From: Streptomyces malaysiensis subsp. samsunensis
GTDB lineage: Bacteria > Actinomycetota > Actinomycetes > Streptomycetales > Streptomycetaceae
NCBI RefSeq assembly: GCF_024519315.1
Contig: NZ_JANIIC010000006.1
Coordinates: forward strand, 124,001-188,000
DNA length: 64,000 nt
Reading direction: 5' to 3'
Within the stretch, counting starts at the first letter, position 1, and each line of letters starts with the position of its first letter. Below are positions 42,711-51,537 of this stretch, piece after piece. Made by a program: the position numbers and the translations under genes. Below the pieces are notes generated by a model. That model was not told the DNA's origin. It saw only the letters and a list, made by a program, of their open reading frames with translations, and did not search any database.

Positions 42711-43157
42711 GGGCGCCATCGAACCGCAGCCGACTTCCGCCGATCCGCTTATCGCGCCTCGGCCGCTTACGGCCAGTCGAAGCTGGCCAATCTGCTCTTC
42801 ACCCTGGAGCTGCAACGGCGGCTGACGCGGGCCGGCTCCGCCGTGCGCGCCCTCGCCGCCCACCCCGGCGCGGCGCGGACGGGGCTGAACCGTCACCTCG
42901 GTCCGGTGATGAGCCTCGTCGCGACGGCCGCCGGGCGGCTGATGATGCAGAGCGAGGCCGCGGGATGCCTGCCGACGCTGTTCGCCGCCACACGGGATCT
43001 GGCGGGAGCGAGCTATGTCGGCCCCGGCGGACGGGGCGAACGGCGTGGCCGTCCCACGCTCGTGGGGCGCGGCGCCGCCGCTCGGGACGAGGTGCTGGCG
43101 GCCGGGCTGTGGGAGTTGTCCGAACGGCTCACGGACACCGCCTTTCCCCTCGGCTGA
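42711..43157 (+). pseudogene. C-terminal half of a short-chain dehydrogenase
   Basis: The frame from about 42711 reads YGQSKLANLLFTLELQRRL (the catalytic YxxxK motif), VRALAAHPGAARTGLNRH and LFAATRDLAGASYVGPGG, ending at 43155-43157. This is the second half of a WW-domain oxidoreductase/retinol-type SDR. The Rossmann TGxxxGIG loop is gone, so the product would be inactive. Confidence 0.85.
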
Positions 43158-43190
43158 CCCGGGGCGCGTTCGCCGGTGGGGGCGCCGCCG

Positions 43191-43958
43191 TCAGCCGTCG
43201 TCGCCCCGCTCGGCGTTGTCGCTGTCCGCGAAGCCGACGTACATCGAGTGGTGCAGCTCCGCCACATGGTCCCGGAGCAGACCGGCGGCCAAGGCTGCGT
43301 CACGCGCGCCGAGCGCGGCCCTGATGGCCTTGTGCTGTTCGTTGCTGCCGCGGAGGTAGTCCAGCGGATACGGCAGGAAGTACGCGTACAGCTCTCCGGT
43401 GACCCGCTCGTACATCGCCAGGGCGGAGGGCAGCCCGGCGGCCTCGGCGAGGGCCAGATGGAACCGCTTGTCACCGGCGTGGAACTCGGCCCAGCTCCCG
43501 GCCGCGTCCATCTCCCGGACGCACTGGTCGAGTCGGTCGAGCCCCGGCTGATCGAGCCGCTCGGCGGCCAGCTGCGCGAAACCGGCCTCCAGCACGATGC
43601 GCTCGTCGATCAGCCGGTGCACCCGCTCGCTGTCCTCCCGGTACGCGGCGACCTGCGCCACGGTGCGGCGCCGGGGCCGCTCCGCGATGAACGTGCCGCC
43701 CGTGCGTCCCGGGCGCCGTTGGACGACACCCTCGTCCTCCAGGGTCCGCAGGGCCCGGCGGACGGTGATCTCGCCGACCCCGAGCGCAGCCGCCGTGGCC
43801 TGGACATTGGGCAGCCGCTCACCGGGCGCCAGCAGGCCCAGGTCGACGGCCAGCGAGATCCGGGCCCGGACGGTGTCGACCGCGCTGGTGCGCCGGATCG
43901 CGGCGAGGGCGCTGCTGGTCAGGGCGCTCGGTGCGCCGGACGGTTCCTGGATCGCCAT
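43191..43958 (-). CDS. GntR family regulator, FadR/FCD subfamily
   Basis: The ATG at 43958 gives 255 residues. The winged helix includes LGLLAPGERLPNVQATAAALGVGEITVRRALRTLEDEGVV (partly quoted: ERLPNVQATAAALG and VRRALRTLEDEG). The FCD ligand domain follows, with HRLIDERIVLEAGFAQLAAERL, FHAGDKRFHLALAEAAG and a C-terminal helix bundle; His and Asp of FCD metal binding are visible (D...H...H pattern). It faces the nitrilase/permease pair across 168 bases and probably represses them. Confidence 0.9.
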   Translation of the reverse strand: MAIQEPSGAPSALTSSALAAIRRTSAVDTVRARISLAVDLGLLAPGERLPNVQATAAALGVGEITVRRALRTLEDEGVVQRRPGRTGGTFIAERPRRRTVAQVAAYREDSERVHRLIDERIVLEAGFAQLAAERLDQPGLDRLDQCVREMDAAGSWAEFHAGDKRFHLALAEAAGLPSALAMYERVTGELYAYFLPYPLDYLRGSNEQHKAIRAALGARDAALAAGLLRDHVAELHHSMYVGFADSDNAERGDDG

Positions 43959-44126
43959 TCCCTCAGGGTAGGCACCCGGCCCCGCGGCCTCCCCACGGCC
44001 TCGGCGCACGGCCTCGGGACGGGGCCGCCGCTTTGCGGAACCGTAACCTCCGGGGGTTTACCTGATCAAAGTGAGCATGTTTGTATGGCTCGCATTCACC
44101 CCTGGACGCCCACTCCGAAGGCACCG

Positions 44127-44930
44127 ATGAAGATCTCCGGACTACAGACGGCGGGCACGCCCGGCGACGTCGACGCCAACCTCCACGAACTGGACGCGGC
44201 GTGCCGCCGGGCCCGTGCCGAGGGTGCCGAGCTCCTGGTCACCACCGAGCTGTTCGTCACCGGCTACGACATCGGGGACACCGTCCGGGACCTGGCCCGC
44301 ACCGACCTGCTGACCCCGGCCCGGGAGATGGCCGCCGCACATGGCATCGCGCTCGTCCTCGGAGCACCCGAGTACGACTCCGGCGCCTACTACAACAGTG
44401 CCTTCTTCATCGACCCGGCCGGAACGGTGCTCGGCCGCCACCGCAAGAACCACCTCTTCGGCGAACTCGACCGCAGGTACTTCACACCGGGCGACAGAAC
44501 CGCTCCCGTCATCGACTACGGGGGCGTCCGGATCGCCATGCTGATCTGCTACGACGTGGAGTTCCCCGAGAACGTACGGGCCGCCGCCCTGGCCGGCGCG
44601 GACCTCGTCGCGGTCCCGACCGCCCAGATGCGACCGTACGAATTCATCGCCGAGCACCTGCTGAGGGTGCGCGCCTGGGAAAACCAGATCTACATCGCCT
44701 ACGTCAACCATGACGGCGACGAGGGTTCACAGCGCTACGTCGGCCGCAGCTCCATCGTGAGCCCGTCGGCGACCGTGCTGGACAGCGTCGAACACGGCAA
44801 CCGGCTGCTCTTCGCGACCGTGGACCCATACACGGTCCGGGAAGCACGCAAGGCCAATCCGTATCTGGCCGACCTCCGGCCAGACCTCTTCACCCCGTCC
44901 GCCCGCGCCACCAAGGACCCGTCATGCTGA
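44127..44930 (+). CDS. Carbon-nitrogen hydrolase (nitrilase superfamily amidase)
   Basis: The ATG at 44127 follows GAAGG; a second ATG at 44085 is also in frame. The 267-residue protein has the complete catalytic triad: E41 in TTELFVTGY, K107 in RHRKNHLFGE and C141 in MLICYDVEFPENVR. PYEFIAEHLLRVRAWEN follows, also conserved. These enzymes hydrolyse linear or aromatic amides. It overlaps the APC permease gene by 7 bases, so an imported amide or amino acid derivative is the likely substrate. Confidence 0.93.
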   Translation: MKISGLQTAGTPGDVDANLHELDAACRRARAEGAELLVTTELFVTGYDIGDTVRDLARTDLLTPAREMAAAHGIALVLGAPEYDSGAYYNSAFFIDPAGTVLGRHRKNHLFGELDRRYFTPGDRTAPVIDYGGVRIAMLICYDVEFPENVRAAALAGADLVAVPTAQMRPYEFIAEHLLRVRAWENQIYIAYVNHDGDEGSQRYVGRSSIVSPSATVLDSVEHGNRLLFATVDPYTVREARKANPYLADLRPDLFTPSARATKDPSC

Positions 44931-46360
44931 CCGACCCCGATGTGCAGTCATCCACCCCGCGACCGACGCAGACGAACCTCTCGGGGCGGCTCGGCACCGG
45001 TGCCATCGTCTTCATGGTGATCGCCGCTGCCGCGCCCCTGACGGTGGTCGGCGGCAACGTACCGCTCGCCATCGCCGGCGGCCCCGGCGCCGGAGCCCCC
45101 GTGGGCTTCGCCCTCGCCTCCCTGATCCTGCTGGTGTTCGCGGTCGGCTTCGTCACCATGACACCCCACGTGCCGCAGGCCGGCGCCTTCTACGCCTACG
45201 CCACCCGTGGCCTGGGGGACCGTGTCGGAGTGGGCACGGCCGCCGTCGCGCTCGTCGCCTACACGGCGGTCCAGGTCGGCGTCTACGGCTATCTGGGATG
45301 GGCCGTGAACGATGTCCTCCACTCCTTCGGCGGGCCGACCCTGCCCTGGTGGGTGTGGGCGCTCGCGGCACTGGCCATCGTGGCCTTCCTCGGCTACCGC
45401 CATATAGACCTCAGCTCCAAGGTCCTCGGGGTCGCGCTCGTCCTGGAGATCGCGGTGGTGCTCGTCCTGGACGCGGGGATCTTCGGCCGGGGCGGCGCCC
45501 ACGGCGTCAACGTCGAGTCGTTCACCCCGCATACGGCGTTCTCCGGCCCGCTGGGCGTGGCCGTGCTGTTCGCGATCACCGGATTCATCGGCTTCGAGGC
45601 CACCGCCGTCTTCCGCGACGAGGCCCGCGACCCGGAGCGGACCATCCCGCGGGCCACGTACCTCGCCGTCCTGATCATCGGCGCCTTCTACACGCTGTCC
45701 TGCTGGGCGCTGGTCCTGGCGGCGGGCACCGAGGACGCCACGGCCGTGGCCCAGAAGACCCTGGACGGCCAGGGCAACATGCTCATGGACACCGCCCAGA
45801 CCTACGTCGGCACCGCGCTGCGGGACGTCATGCAGGTCCTGCTGCTCAGCAGCCTCTTCGCCTGTGTGCTCTCCTTCCACAACGTCATCGCCCGCTACAC
45901 CTTCACCCTCGCCCGCAAGGACCTCCTCCCGGCCCGGCTGGGCGCGGTCCATCCGCGCCACCACTCGCCGTCCGTCTCCTCCATCGTCCAGACCGTCACC
46001 GCGCTGGTCCTGGTCGTCGCCTGCGCCGCCATCGGACTGGATCCGCTGGTGGGCGTCTTCGGCTCGATGGCGGGGGTGGCGACGGTCGGCATGATCGTGC
46101 TCATGGTCATCACCTCCGTCGCCGTGGTCACCTTCTTCGCGCGCAACGCCGAGCTCTCCTCGGGCAGGCGCTGGCAGACCCGGATCGCGCCGCTGCTGGC
46201 CGTGGCCGGACTGCTCACCGCGATGTGGCTGGTGTTCTCCAACTTCACGCTCGTCACCGGCGGTGGTGTGGGCGTGAGCACCGTCCTCGCCGTCATTCCC
46301 TTCCTCGCCTTCATCGCCGGTCTGGTCCGAGGGCCCGGCGCCGCACGCGGGCGGATGTGA
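44924..46360 (+). CDS. APC family amino acid/amine permease
   Basis: The 478-residue protein has 12 hydrophobic segments. GAIVFMVIAAAAPLTVVGGNVPLAIAGGPGAG (in part: AAPLTVVGGNVP and GGPGAGAPVG) is the APC glycine-rich first helix, and FTPHTAFSGPLGVAVLFAITGFIGFEATAVF the sixth (in part FIGFEATAVFRDEARDPERTIPRA, shortened). It imports an amino acid, amine or amide for the coupled nitrilase. Two hairpins follow the stop. Confidence 0.93.
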   Translation: MLTDPDVQSSTPRPTQTNLSGRLGTGAIVFMVIAAAAPLTVVGGNVPLAIAGGPGAGAPVGFALASLILLVFAVGFVTMTPHVPQAGAFYAYATRGLGDRVGVGTAAVALVAYTAVQVGVYGYLGWAVNDVLHSFGGPTLPWWVWALAALAIVAFLGYRHIDLSSKVLGVALVLEIAVVLVLDAGIFGRGGAHGVNVESFTPHTAFSGPLGVAVLFAITGFIGFEATAVFRDEARDPERTIPRATYLAVLIIGAFYTLSCWALVLAAGTEDATAVAQKTLDGQGNMLMDTAQTYVGTALRDVMQVLLLSSLFACVLSFHNVIARYTFTLARKDLLPARLGAVHPRHHSPSVSSIVQTVTALVLVVACAAIGLDPLVGVFGSMAGVATVGMIVLMVITSVAVVTFFARNAELSSGRRWQTRIAPLLAVAGLLTAMWLVFSNFTLVTGGGVGVSTVLAVIPFLAFIAGLVRGPGAARGRM

Positions 46361-46367
46361 GACGCCG

Positions 46368-46403
46368 CGCCCCGCTCGGCCGCCACGACAGCCGAGCGGG
46401 GCG
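46368..46403 (+). terminator. Hairpin 1 after the permease gene
   Basis: CGCCCCGCTCGGC (46368-46380) pairs perfectly with GCCGAGCGGGGCG (46391-46403), 13 bp with a 10-base loop. Confidence 0.75.
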
Positions 46404-46405
46404 TC

Positions 46406-46460
46406 AGGGGTCCTTGCACTATGCCCGCGCGACCCGGGCGGGCATAGTGCAAGGACCCCT
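46406..46460. terminator. Hairpin 2, 23-bp perfect stem, bidirectional
   Basis: A left arm of 23 bases starting AGGGGTCCTTGCACTATG (46406-46428) is the exact complement of 46438-46460, with a 9-base loop. It ends at the stop codon of the convergent AraC gene and can end both transcripts. The stem is unusually long and its core GCACTATG is AT-richer than the flanks. Confidence 0.85.
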
Positions 46461-47326
46461 CAGAGCGCGGTCCGCTCCACGGGGATCCACAGCTCCGCGT
46501 CCGCCCGCGCCGCGTCCTGGGACAGCCGGGTGCGCAGGATCTCCGGGCCCGGCCTGCTCTGGTACGGGTTGGACGGGAACCACTGGGTGAAGACGTCCCG
46601 CCACAGATACTGGAGCGCTTGCGGGAACGGCCCGGAGTTCTCGAATACGGCCCATGCCCCCGCCGGAACGGCGAGCGCGTCCAGGCCCTCCGGAGCGCCG
46701 GCCCCGGTCACCACCCCGTGGTAGTAGTCCAGTTCGGTGCCCTCGGCCCGGCTCGGGTCGAGGTTGTCGCTCACCCCCAGGATCCCCTCCGGCTCCTGAT
46801 CCGACAGGGCGGCGATACGCCGCATCGTCTCCTCGTCGATGCTCCGGATGAACTCCGCGATCCGCGGATTCACCCCCTCATGGACGAGCGGGACACGGAC
46901 CTTCTTGCCCACCACATGGAATCGCTCCTTCTCCACGACCCGGTATCGCATGCTGCTGCTCCCTTCGACAACGAGGCGGAAGGACATCCGCGGCTGGGAG
47001 TTCACGGCGGCACCCGCTCGCCGGGCCTCGCCCGGACCCACACCGTGCATGGCCCGGAACGCACGCGCGAACGCCTCTCCCGAGCCATAGCCGTAGCGCA
47101 CCGCGATCTCCAGGAGCGTCCGCTCCCCGGCGAGCACCTCGGCCCCCGCGACGGTGAGCCGTCTGCGCCGGATGTACTCCGACAGCGAGATCCCCGCCAG
47201 CGCGGAGAACAGCCGGCGGAAGTGGTACTCCGACGTCACCGCGATCCGCGCCAAGTCGGCCACCTCGATCCGCTGATCGAGCCGCGACTCGATGTGGTCC
47301 AGGGCCTCGTTCAGCCGCTCCAGCAC
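46460..47326 (-). CDS. AraC family regulator with GyrI-like effector domain
   Basis: The GTG start at 47326 has AAGGAG upstream; 288 residues. The N-terminal 100 residues hold two AraC helix-turn-helices (VADLARIAVTSEYHFRRLFSALAGISLSEYIRRRRL, in part EYHFRRLFSALAG, and LLEIAVRYGYGSGEAFARAFRAMHG). The C-terminal GyrI-like domain (about 125-288) has VVEKERFHVVGKKVRVPL and LDALAVPAGAWAVFENSGPFPQALQYLWRDVF. This is the Rob/SoxS-like arrangement of drug- or antimicrobial-responsive regulators. No clear partner gene. Confidence 0.93.
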   Translation of the reverse strand: MLERLNEALDHIESRLDQRIEVADLARIAVTSEYHFRRLFSALAGISLSEYIRRRRLTVAGAEVLAGERTLLEIAVRYGYGSGEAFARAFRAMHGVGPGEARRAGAAVNSQPRMSFRLVVEGSSSMRYRVVEKERFHVVGKKVRVPLVHEGVNPRIAEFIRSIDEETMRRIAALSDQEPEGILGVSDNLDPSRAEGTELDYYHGVVTGAGAPEGLDALAVPAGAWAVFENSGPFPQALQYLWRDVFTQWFPSNPYQSRPGPEILRTRLSQDAARADAELWIPVERTAL

Positions 47327-47576
47327 CTCGGTCTCCTTCCCTGACGCCCCTCACGCTAGGAAGTCCACACCCTGCCGGACCCGACATCCCGTGCCCGCTC
47401 CGGTCGGGTGGGCCGGATCGCCAAGGGCCGTCCCCGCCGCCGCTTTCCCCGGACTCGGTCGCGGGTTCATCCGTACGCCCGTTCGGTCACCGTTCCATCA
47501 CAACGCATTCACGGCACTCCCACCCCGCCGCCCCCGCGCCGCATGATGCACCCCACCACACGCACCTGGGAGAGAC

Positions 47577-47921
47577 ATGCGCACCCGCACCGTCGAAGCC
47601 GCGGCACTCATCGCCATCAGCCTGCTTCTGACCGGCTGTTCCACCGGCGGCGACGCACGCGAGAAGACCACCCCGAGCGCCACCCCGGCCGCCGCCGAGA
47701 AGGCCGAGATCACCCGGCGCTGTGTCGATGCCATCGCCGACCGGGCGGCCGCCCACAAGGGCGGAGCGGTGCGCTCCCACCCCGTCCCCGAACCGTGTGC
47801 CCGGCTGTCGGACGCCGACTATCTGGACGCCTATATGGAAGGTCTCGAGCAGGCGCACCGCGCCGCGCGGAAGACATCTCAGAGCGAATCGGCCAAGCCG
47901 TCCGACGACTCGGGGCGCTGA
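47577..47921 (+). CDS. Small secreted lipoprotein
   Basis: The 114-residue protein has a signal peptide with lipobox LTGC (Cys near residue 21) and an Ala/Thr/Pro-rich linker. A small folded part follows, with ITRRCVDAIADRAAAHKG and SHPVPEPCARLSDADYLDAYMEGL; its two further Cys may form a disulphide. Function unknown. Its 3' end overlaps the convergent pentapeptide-repeat gene by 43 bases. Confidence 0.75.
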   Translation: MRTRTVEAAALIAISLLLTGCSTGGDAREKTTPSATPAAAEKAEITRRCVDAIADRAAAHKGGAVRSHPVPEPCARLSDADYLDAYMEGLEQAHRAARKTSQSESAKPSDDSGR

Positions 47922-48601
47922 TCCGAGGCCCGGTCCGCCGCCCGGTCCAGATGGTCGGCGCAGGAGACCCGTGCGCTCGACCGGGAGCCGTCCGGGCAGA
48001 GGACGTTCTCCCAACTCGTCGTCGAGATATCCGCATCCCGCAGCCGCGCACCGCGGAGATCGGAGTCGGACACCGTGGCTCCGGCCAGATCGGCGCCGCT
48101 CAGATCCGCTCCGTTGAGGCCGACATGGGTGAGGGACGCCGCCCGCAGATACACGCCGTCCAGCCGTGCGCCCTCGAAACTGACATCGGTGAGCAGACCC
48201 CTGCCGAGCCTGGCGCCGCTCAGATCGGCGCCGCGCAGATCGACCTGCGAGAGGGTGGCGGAGGTGAGGTCCGCCCGCCGGAGGTCGGCGCCCCGCAGAT
48301 CGACGTTCTCCAGCGACACCGCGGCCAGCCGTGCCGCGTAGAGATTGCCGCGCCGCAGATTGGCCTCGGACACCAGTCCGGTCAGGGTGGACCGTTCGAG
48401 ATTCACGCACCGCAGCTTCTTCTGCCACAGGTCGCCACCGGCCACGGTGCGGCTGGAGAGATCCTTGCCCGTACGGCCGGAACAGCTCCGGCCGTGGGCG
48501 TCGTCCTCCCCGCACCCGGCGAGCAGGGCCGAGGACAGGGCGGCCACGACGAGGCAGGAGAGCGAGCGGGGCCACCGCGTGGTCATGGGCCGACCCATCA
48601 C
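47879..48601 (-). CDS. Lipid-anchored pentapeptide-repeat protein
   Basis: The start is either 48601 or 48586; no strong ribosome site. After the signal peptide with lipobox LLAGC, residues about 55-185 are A(D/N)LXX-type pentapeptide repeats, e.g. NVDLRGADLRRADLTSATLS and NGADLSGADLAGATVSD. Such repeats form a right-handed quadrilateral helix; the family includes gyrase protectors and structural proteins. Here the lipid anchor places it outside the membrane. A Cys pair lies in the C-terminal part. Confidence 0.87.
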   Translation of the reverse strand: MMGRPMTTRWPRSLSCLVVAALSSALLAGCGEDDAHGRSCSGRTGKDLSSRTVAGGDLWQKKLRCVNLERSTLTGLVSEANLRRGNLYAARLAAVSLENVDLRGADLRRADLTSATLSQVDLRGADLSGARLGRGLLTDVSFEGARLDGVYLRAASLTHVGLNGADLSGADLAGATVSDSDLRGARLRDADISTTSWENVLCPDGSRSSARVSCADHLDRAADRASDQRPESSDGLADSL

Positions 48602-48605
48602 GCTG

Positions 48606-49139
48606 TCAGACGCCGATCAGATCCACCAGATCGTCGGCGTGCTCCTCCTCTTCCTCCAGGATCGACTCCATCAGCCGGCGGGTGGTCGGGTCGTGTTCGC
48701 CCAGCCAGCGGATGATCTCCTGATAGCTGGCGATCACGATGCGCTCGGCGAGCAGATTGTGCTCCAGCATCGCCTTCAGGTCGTTGTCGGGCGGTGCGGT
48801 GTAGTCGGTCTGGGCGCGCTGGGTGAGCGAGGAGGGGTCGAAGTCGGGGTCGCCGCCGAGCTGGGAGACGCGTTCGGCGGCGCGCAGCGCGTGCTGCATC
48901 TCCTCCTTCGCGTGCTCGGTGAACTCCGAGGACACCTGGGCGCGGTCAATCCCGCTGGCCGAGATGGCGTGGCGGGTGTAGCGCAGCCAGCACACCACCT
49001 CGGTCGCGATGACGTCATTGAGGATGCCGATGACCCGGTCCTTGTCCAGCCCGTAGGCGTCCGTGACCGGTCCGGCCGCCATCTTCTGCCGGGCCTCTTC
49101 ACGGATCTTGGTCACGTCCAGCACGAAGTCGTCGCTCAT
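48606..49139 (-). CDS. Ferritin-like/Dps-bacterioferritin-type protein
   Basis: The 177-residue protein is a four-helix bundle with di-iron residues: VIGILNDVIATEVVCWLRYTRHA (Glu), FTEHAKEEMQHALRAAERV (E..H), LKAMLEHNLLAERIVIASYQEI (Glu) and ILEEEEEHADDLVDL (E..H). This matches the bacterioferritin-type DUF/ferritin-like family used for iron storage or oxidative defence. It lies just upstream of the pentapeptide-repeat gene with a 4-base gap, which suggests one operon. Confidence 0.9.
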   Translation of the reverse strand: MSDDFVLDVTKIREEARQKMAAGPVTDAYGLDKDRVIGILNDVIATEVVCWLRYTRHAISASGIDRAQVSSEFTEHAKEEMQHALRAAERVSQLGGDPDFDPSSLTQRAQTDYTAPPDNDLKAMLEHNLLAERIVIASYQEIIRWLGEHDPTTRRLMESILEEEEEHADDLVDLIGV

Positions 49140-49335
49140 CGGTGCCCTCTCTGCTCTCCTCGGGTTGGGCGAGTGTTCCCCGCCGGGCCCGGAGGGGCTC
49201 GGGCAGGGCGGGAAGATGACTGGATCGCCGCACAGCGCCAGCCGATCGGCGGTATCGGCCGATGGCGCCGCGTCAGAAGTGGCCGGCGGATGTGAGGCCC
49301 AGGTGCTCGTCTCCGACGTCGCCCGCCTACGAGTT

Positions 49336-49369
49336 CGGCGCCGGCCAGGAACCGCCCTGGCCGGCGCCG
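49336..49369. terminator. Hairpin at the end of the molybdoenzyme operon
   Basis: CGGCGCCGGCCAGG (49336-49349) pairs exactly with CCTGGCCGGCGCCG (49356-49369), 14 bp around a six-base loop, 18 bases beyond the last stop codon of the operon. Confidence 0.75.
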
Positions 49370-49386
49370 ATCACTCCACTGCGGGG

Positions 49387-51537
49387 TCAGCCCGCGTGGC
49401 CGGGCTCCGCCACCTTCGTGCCCGCCGACAGCACCCGGTCCGGGCGGATCGGCAGGTTGCGGTGGCGGACGCCGGTGGCGTGCCACACCGCGTTGGCGAC
49501 CGCCGCCGCGGCCCCCACGATGCCGATCTCGCCGATACCCTTGATGCCGACCGGGTCGTCCGGGTCCGGGTCGTCCACCCAGTCCGCCTCGATCAGCGGC
49601 ACATCGGCGTTGGCGGCGAAGTGATAGCCCGCGAGGTCGGGGCTGACGAGGCCGCCCGAGGCCCGGTCCCGGATCGCCTCCTCGTGCAGGGCCATGGAGA
49701 TGCCCCAGGTCATCCCGCCGATGAGCTGGCTGCGCGCGGTCAGCGGGTTGACGATCCGGCCCGCCGCGAAGATCCCGAGCATCCGCCGCACACGGACCTC
49801 TCCGCTGGTGATGTCCACGGCCACCTCGGCGAACTGCGCGCCGAAGGAGTGCCGTTCCTTACTGGCCAGGGCGCCGATCGCCTCGGTGGTGTCGGATCGC
49901 GCGGTGATGCCCTCGGGCGGGATGTCGCCGCCCAGGGCCAGCCGCCCGCGCAGTTCGTCCACCGCGATCGCCACCGCCCACGCCCAGGAGCGGGTGCCCA
50001 TCGAACCACCGGCGAGCCACGCCGGACCGAGGTCGCTGTCCGCGATGACCACCCGGACGCGCTCCGGATCCACCTTCAGCCCGTCCGCGGCGACGAGGGT
50101 GATGGCGGTCCGGGCGCCCGTGCCGATGTCCGCCGCGTTGATGCGCACGGTGAAGGTGCCGTCCGCCTCCGCCGTCACCGCCGACGTGGACGGTGCGGCG
50201 CCGGAGTGGAAGCTGGCCGCCGCCATACCGGTCCCGAGCAGCCACCGGCCCTCGCGGCGCACCCCCGGACGGGGGTCCCGGTCCGCCCAGCCGAACCTGC
50301 GGGAGCCCTCCTCGTAGCAGGCGACCAGATTGCGGCTGCTGAACGGCAGGCCCGAGACGGGGCCCCGGTCGGGCTCATTGCGGACCCGCAGCGCGATCGG
50401 GTCGATACCGGTCTTCTCGGCGAGCTCGTCGAACGCGCACTCCAGCGCGAACGAGCCCGGTGCGTCGCCGGGCGCGCGCATGAAGGTCGGTGTCGGCACA
50501 TCGAGCCGTACGACACGGTCGCTGGTGTGGTGCGCCTCGGCGTCGTACATCACGCGCGCCATCGTGGCGCCCCGCTCGATGAACTCGTGGACGGTCGAGG
50601 TGACGCACTCGGACCGGTGGTCGAGCACCCGCAGCCGCCCCGACGCGTCGGCGCCGAGCCTGACCCGCTGTGCGGTGGGGCTGCGGTAGCCGATGGTCGA
50701 GAACATCTGGCGGCGGGTCATGACGACGCGGACCGGACGCTGGAGCATGGTGGCGGCCATGGCGGCGGCCACCTGGTGCGGGCGGACCGTCTTGGAGCCG
50801 AAGCCGCCGCCGACGTGTTCGGACCGCACCCGTACCGAGGCCGGGTCGAGGGAGAAGATCTGCGCGAGCTCGGCGGCCACCATTGTGCTGCCCTGGTTGG
50901 AGTCCAGGACCTCCAGCCGGCCGCCGTCCCAGTGGGCCGTCGCCGCGTGCGGCTCCATGGGGTTGTGGTGCTCTTCCGGCGTGGTGTACTCGGCGTCCAC
51001 GACGAACGTGGACGCGGAGAGCTCGGCCTCGACGTCCCCCTTCGTCGCCTCCGCGGGCCCGAAGGGCGAGTCCGCGGGGGTGTACATATCGGGGTGTCCG
51101 CCGAAGAACGCGCTGTCGTGCTGCTCCTGGTCGTACCGGACCACCAGGGCTTCCGCCGCCTCCCTGGCCTGCTCGGGCCGTTCGGCGACGACCAGCGCCA
51201 CCGGCCAGCCCATGAAGGGGACACGGTCGTTCTGGAAGACCCCGAGGATCGGGTCGGGCCGCCCGATCGTGCCCATGTAGTCCAGGTTGACCCGCGGGGC
51301 GTTCTCGTGGTGGAGGACCGCGAGGACACCGGGCATGGCGAGGACCGCTTCGGTCTCCACCGAGCTGATACGGCCGAGGGCGACGGTGGACAGCACCATC
51401 CAGCCGTGGGCGAGGTCGGGCAGGGGGATGTCGCCCGCGTAGCGGGCCGCTCCGGTGACCTTCTCCCGGCCCTCCACGCGGGTGCGCGCGGCGCCGAAGG
51501 CCCCCGTCCTCGTGGTGGCTCCGGTCGTCGTGGTCAT
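49387..51537 (-). CDS. Xanthine dehydrogenase family molybdopterin-binding subunit (PaoC/YagR-like)
   Basis: The ATG at 51537 overlaps the stop of the FAD gene; 716 residues. VTGAARYAGDIPLPDLAHGWMV is the standard N-terminus, with TPEEHHNPMEPHAATAHWDGG, EHVGGGFGSKTVRPHQVAAA, RAPGDAPGSFALECAFDELAE and GIGEIGIVGAAAAVANAVW, the molybdopterin and catalytic Glu (KGIGEIG) sites. It carries the molybdenum cofactor and oxidises an aldehyde or heterocycle. Third gene of the 2Fe-2S/FAD/Mo operon. Confidence 0.95.
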   Translation of the reverse strand: MTTTTGATTRTGAFGAARTRVEGREKVTGAARYAGDIPLPDLAHGWMVLSTVALGRISSVETEAVLAMPGVLAVLHHENAPRVNLDYMGTIGRPDPILGVFQNDRVPFMGWPVALVVAERPEQAREAAEALVVRYDQEQHDSAFFGGHPDMYTPADSPFGPAEATKGDVEAELSASTFVVDAEYTTPEEHHNPMEPHAATAHWDGGRLEVLDSNQGSTMVAAELAQIFSLDPASVRVRSEHVGGGFGSKTVRPHQVAAAMAATMLQRPVRVVMTRRQMFSTIGYRSPTAQRVRLGADASGRLRVLDHRSECVTSTVHEFIERGATMARVMYDAEAHHTSDRVVRLDVPTPTFMRAPGDAPGSFALECAFDELAEKTGIDPIALRVRNEPDRGPVSGLPFSSRNLVACYEEGSRRFGWADRDPRPGVRREGRWLLGTGMAAASFHSGAAPSTSAVTAEADGTFTVRINAADIGTGARTAITLVAADGLKVDPERVRVVIADSDLGPAWLAGGSMGTRSWAWAVAIAVDELRGRLALGGDIPPEGITARSDTTEAIGALASKERHSFGAQFAEVAVDITSGEVRVRRMLGIFAAGRIVNPLTARSQLIGGMTWGISMALHEEAIRDRASGGLVSPDLAGYHFAANADVPLIEADWVDDPDPDDPVGIKGIGEIGIVGAAAAVANAVWHATGVRHRNLPIRPDRVLSAGTKVAEPGHAG

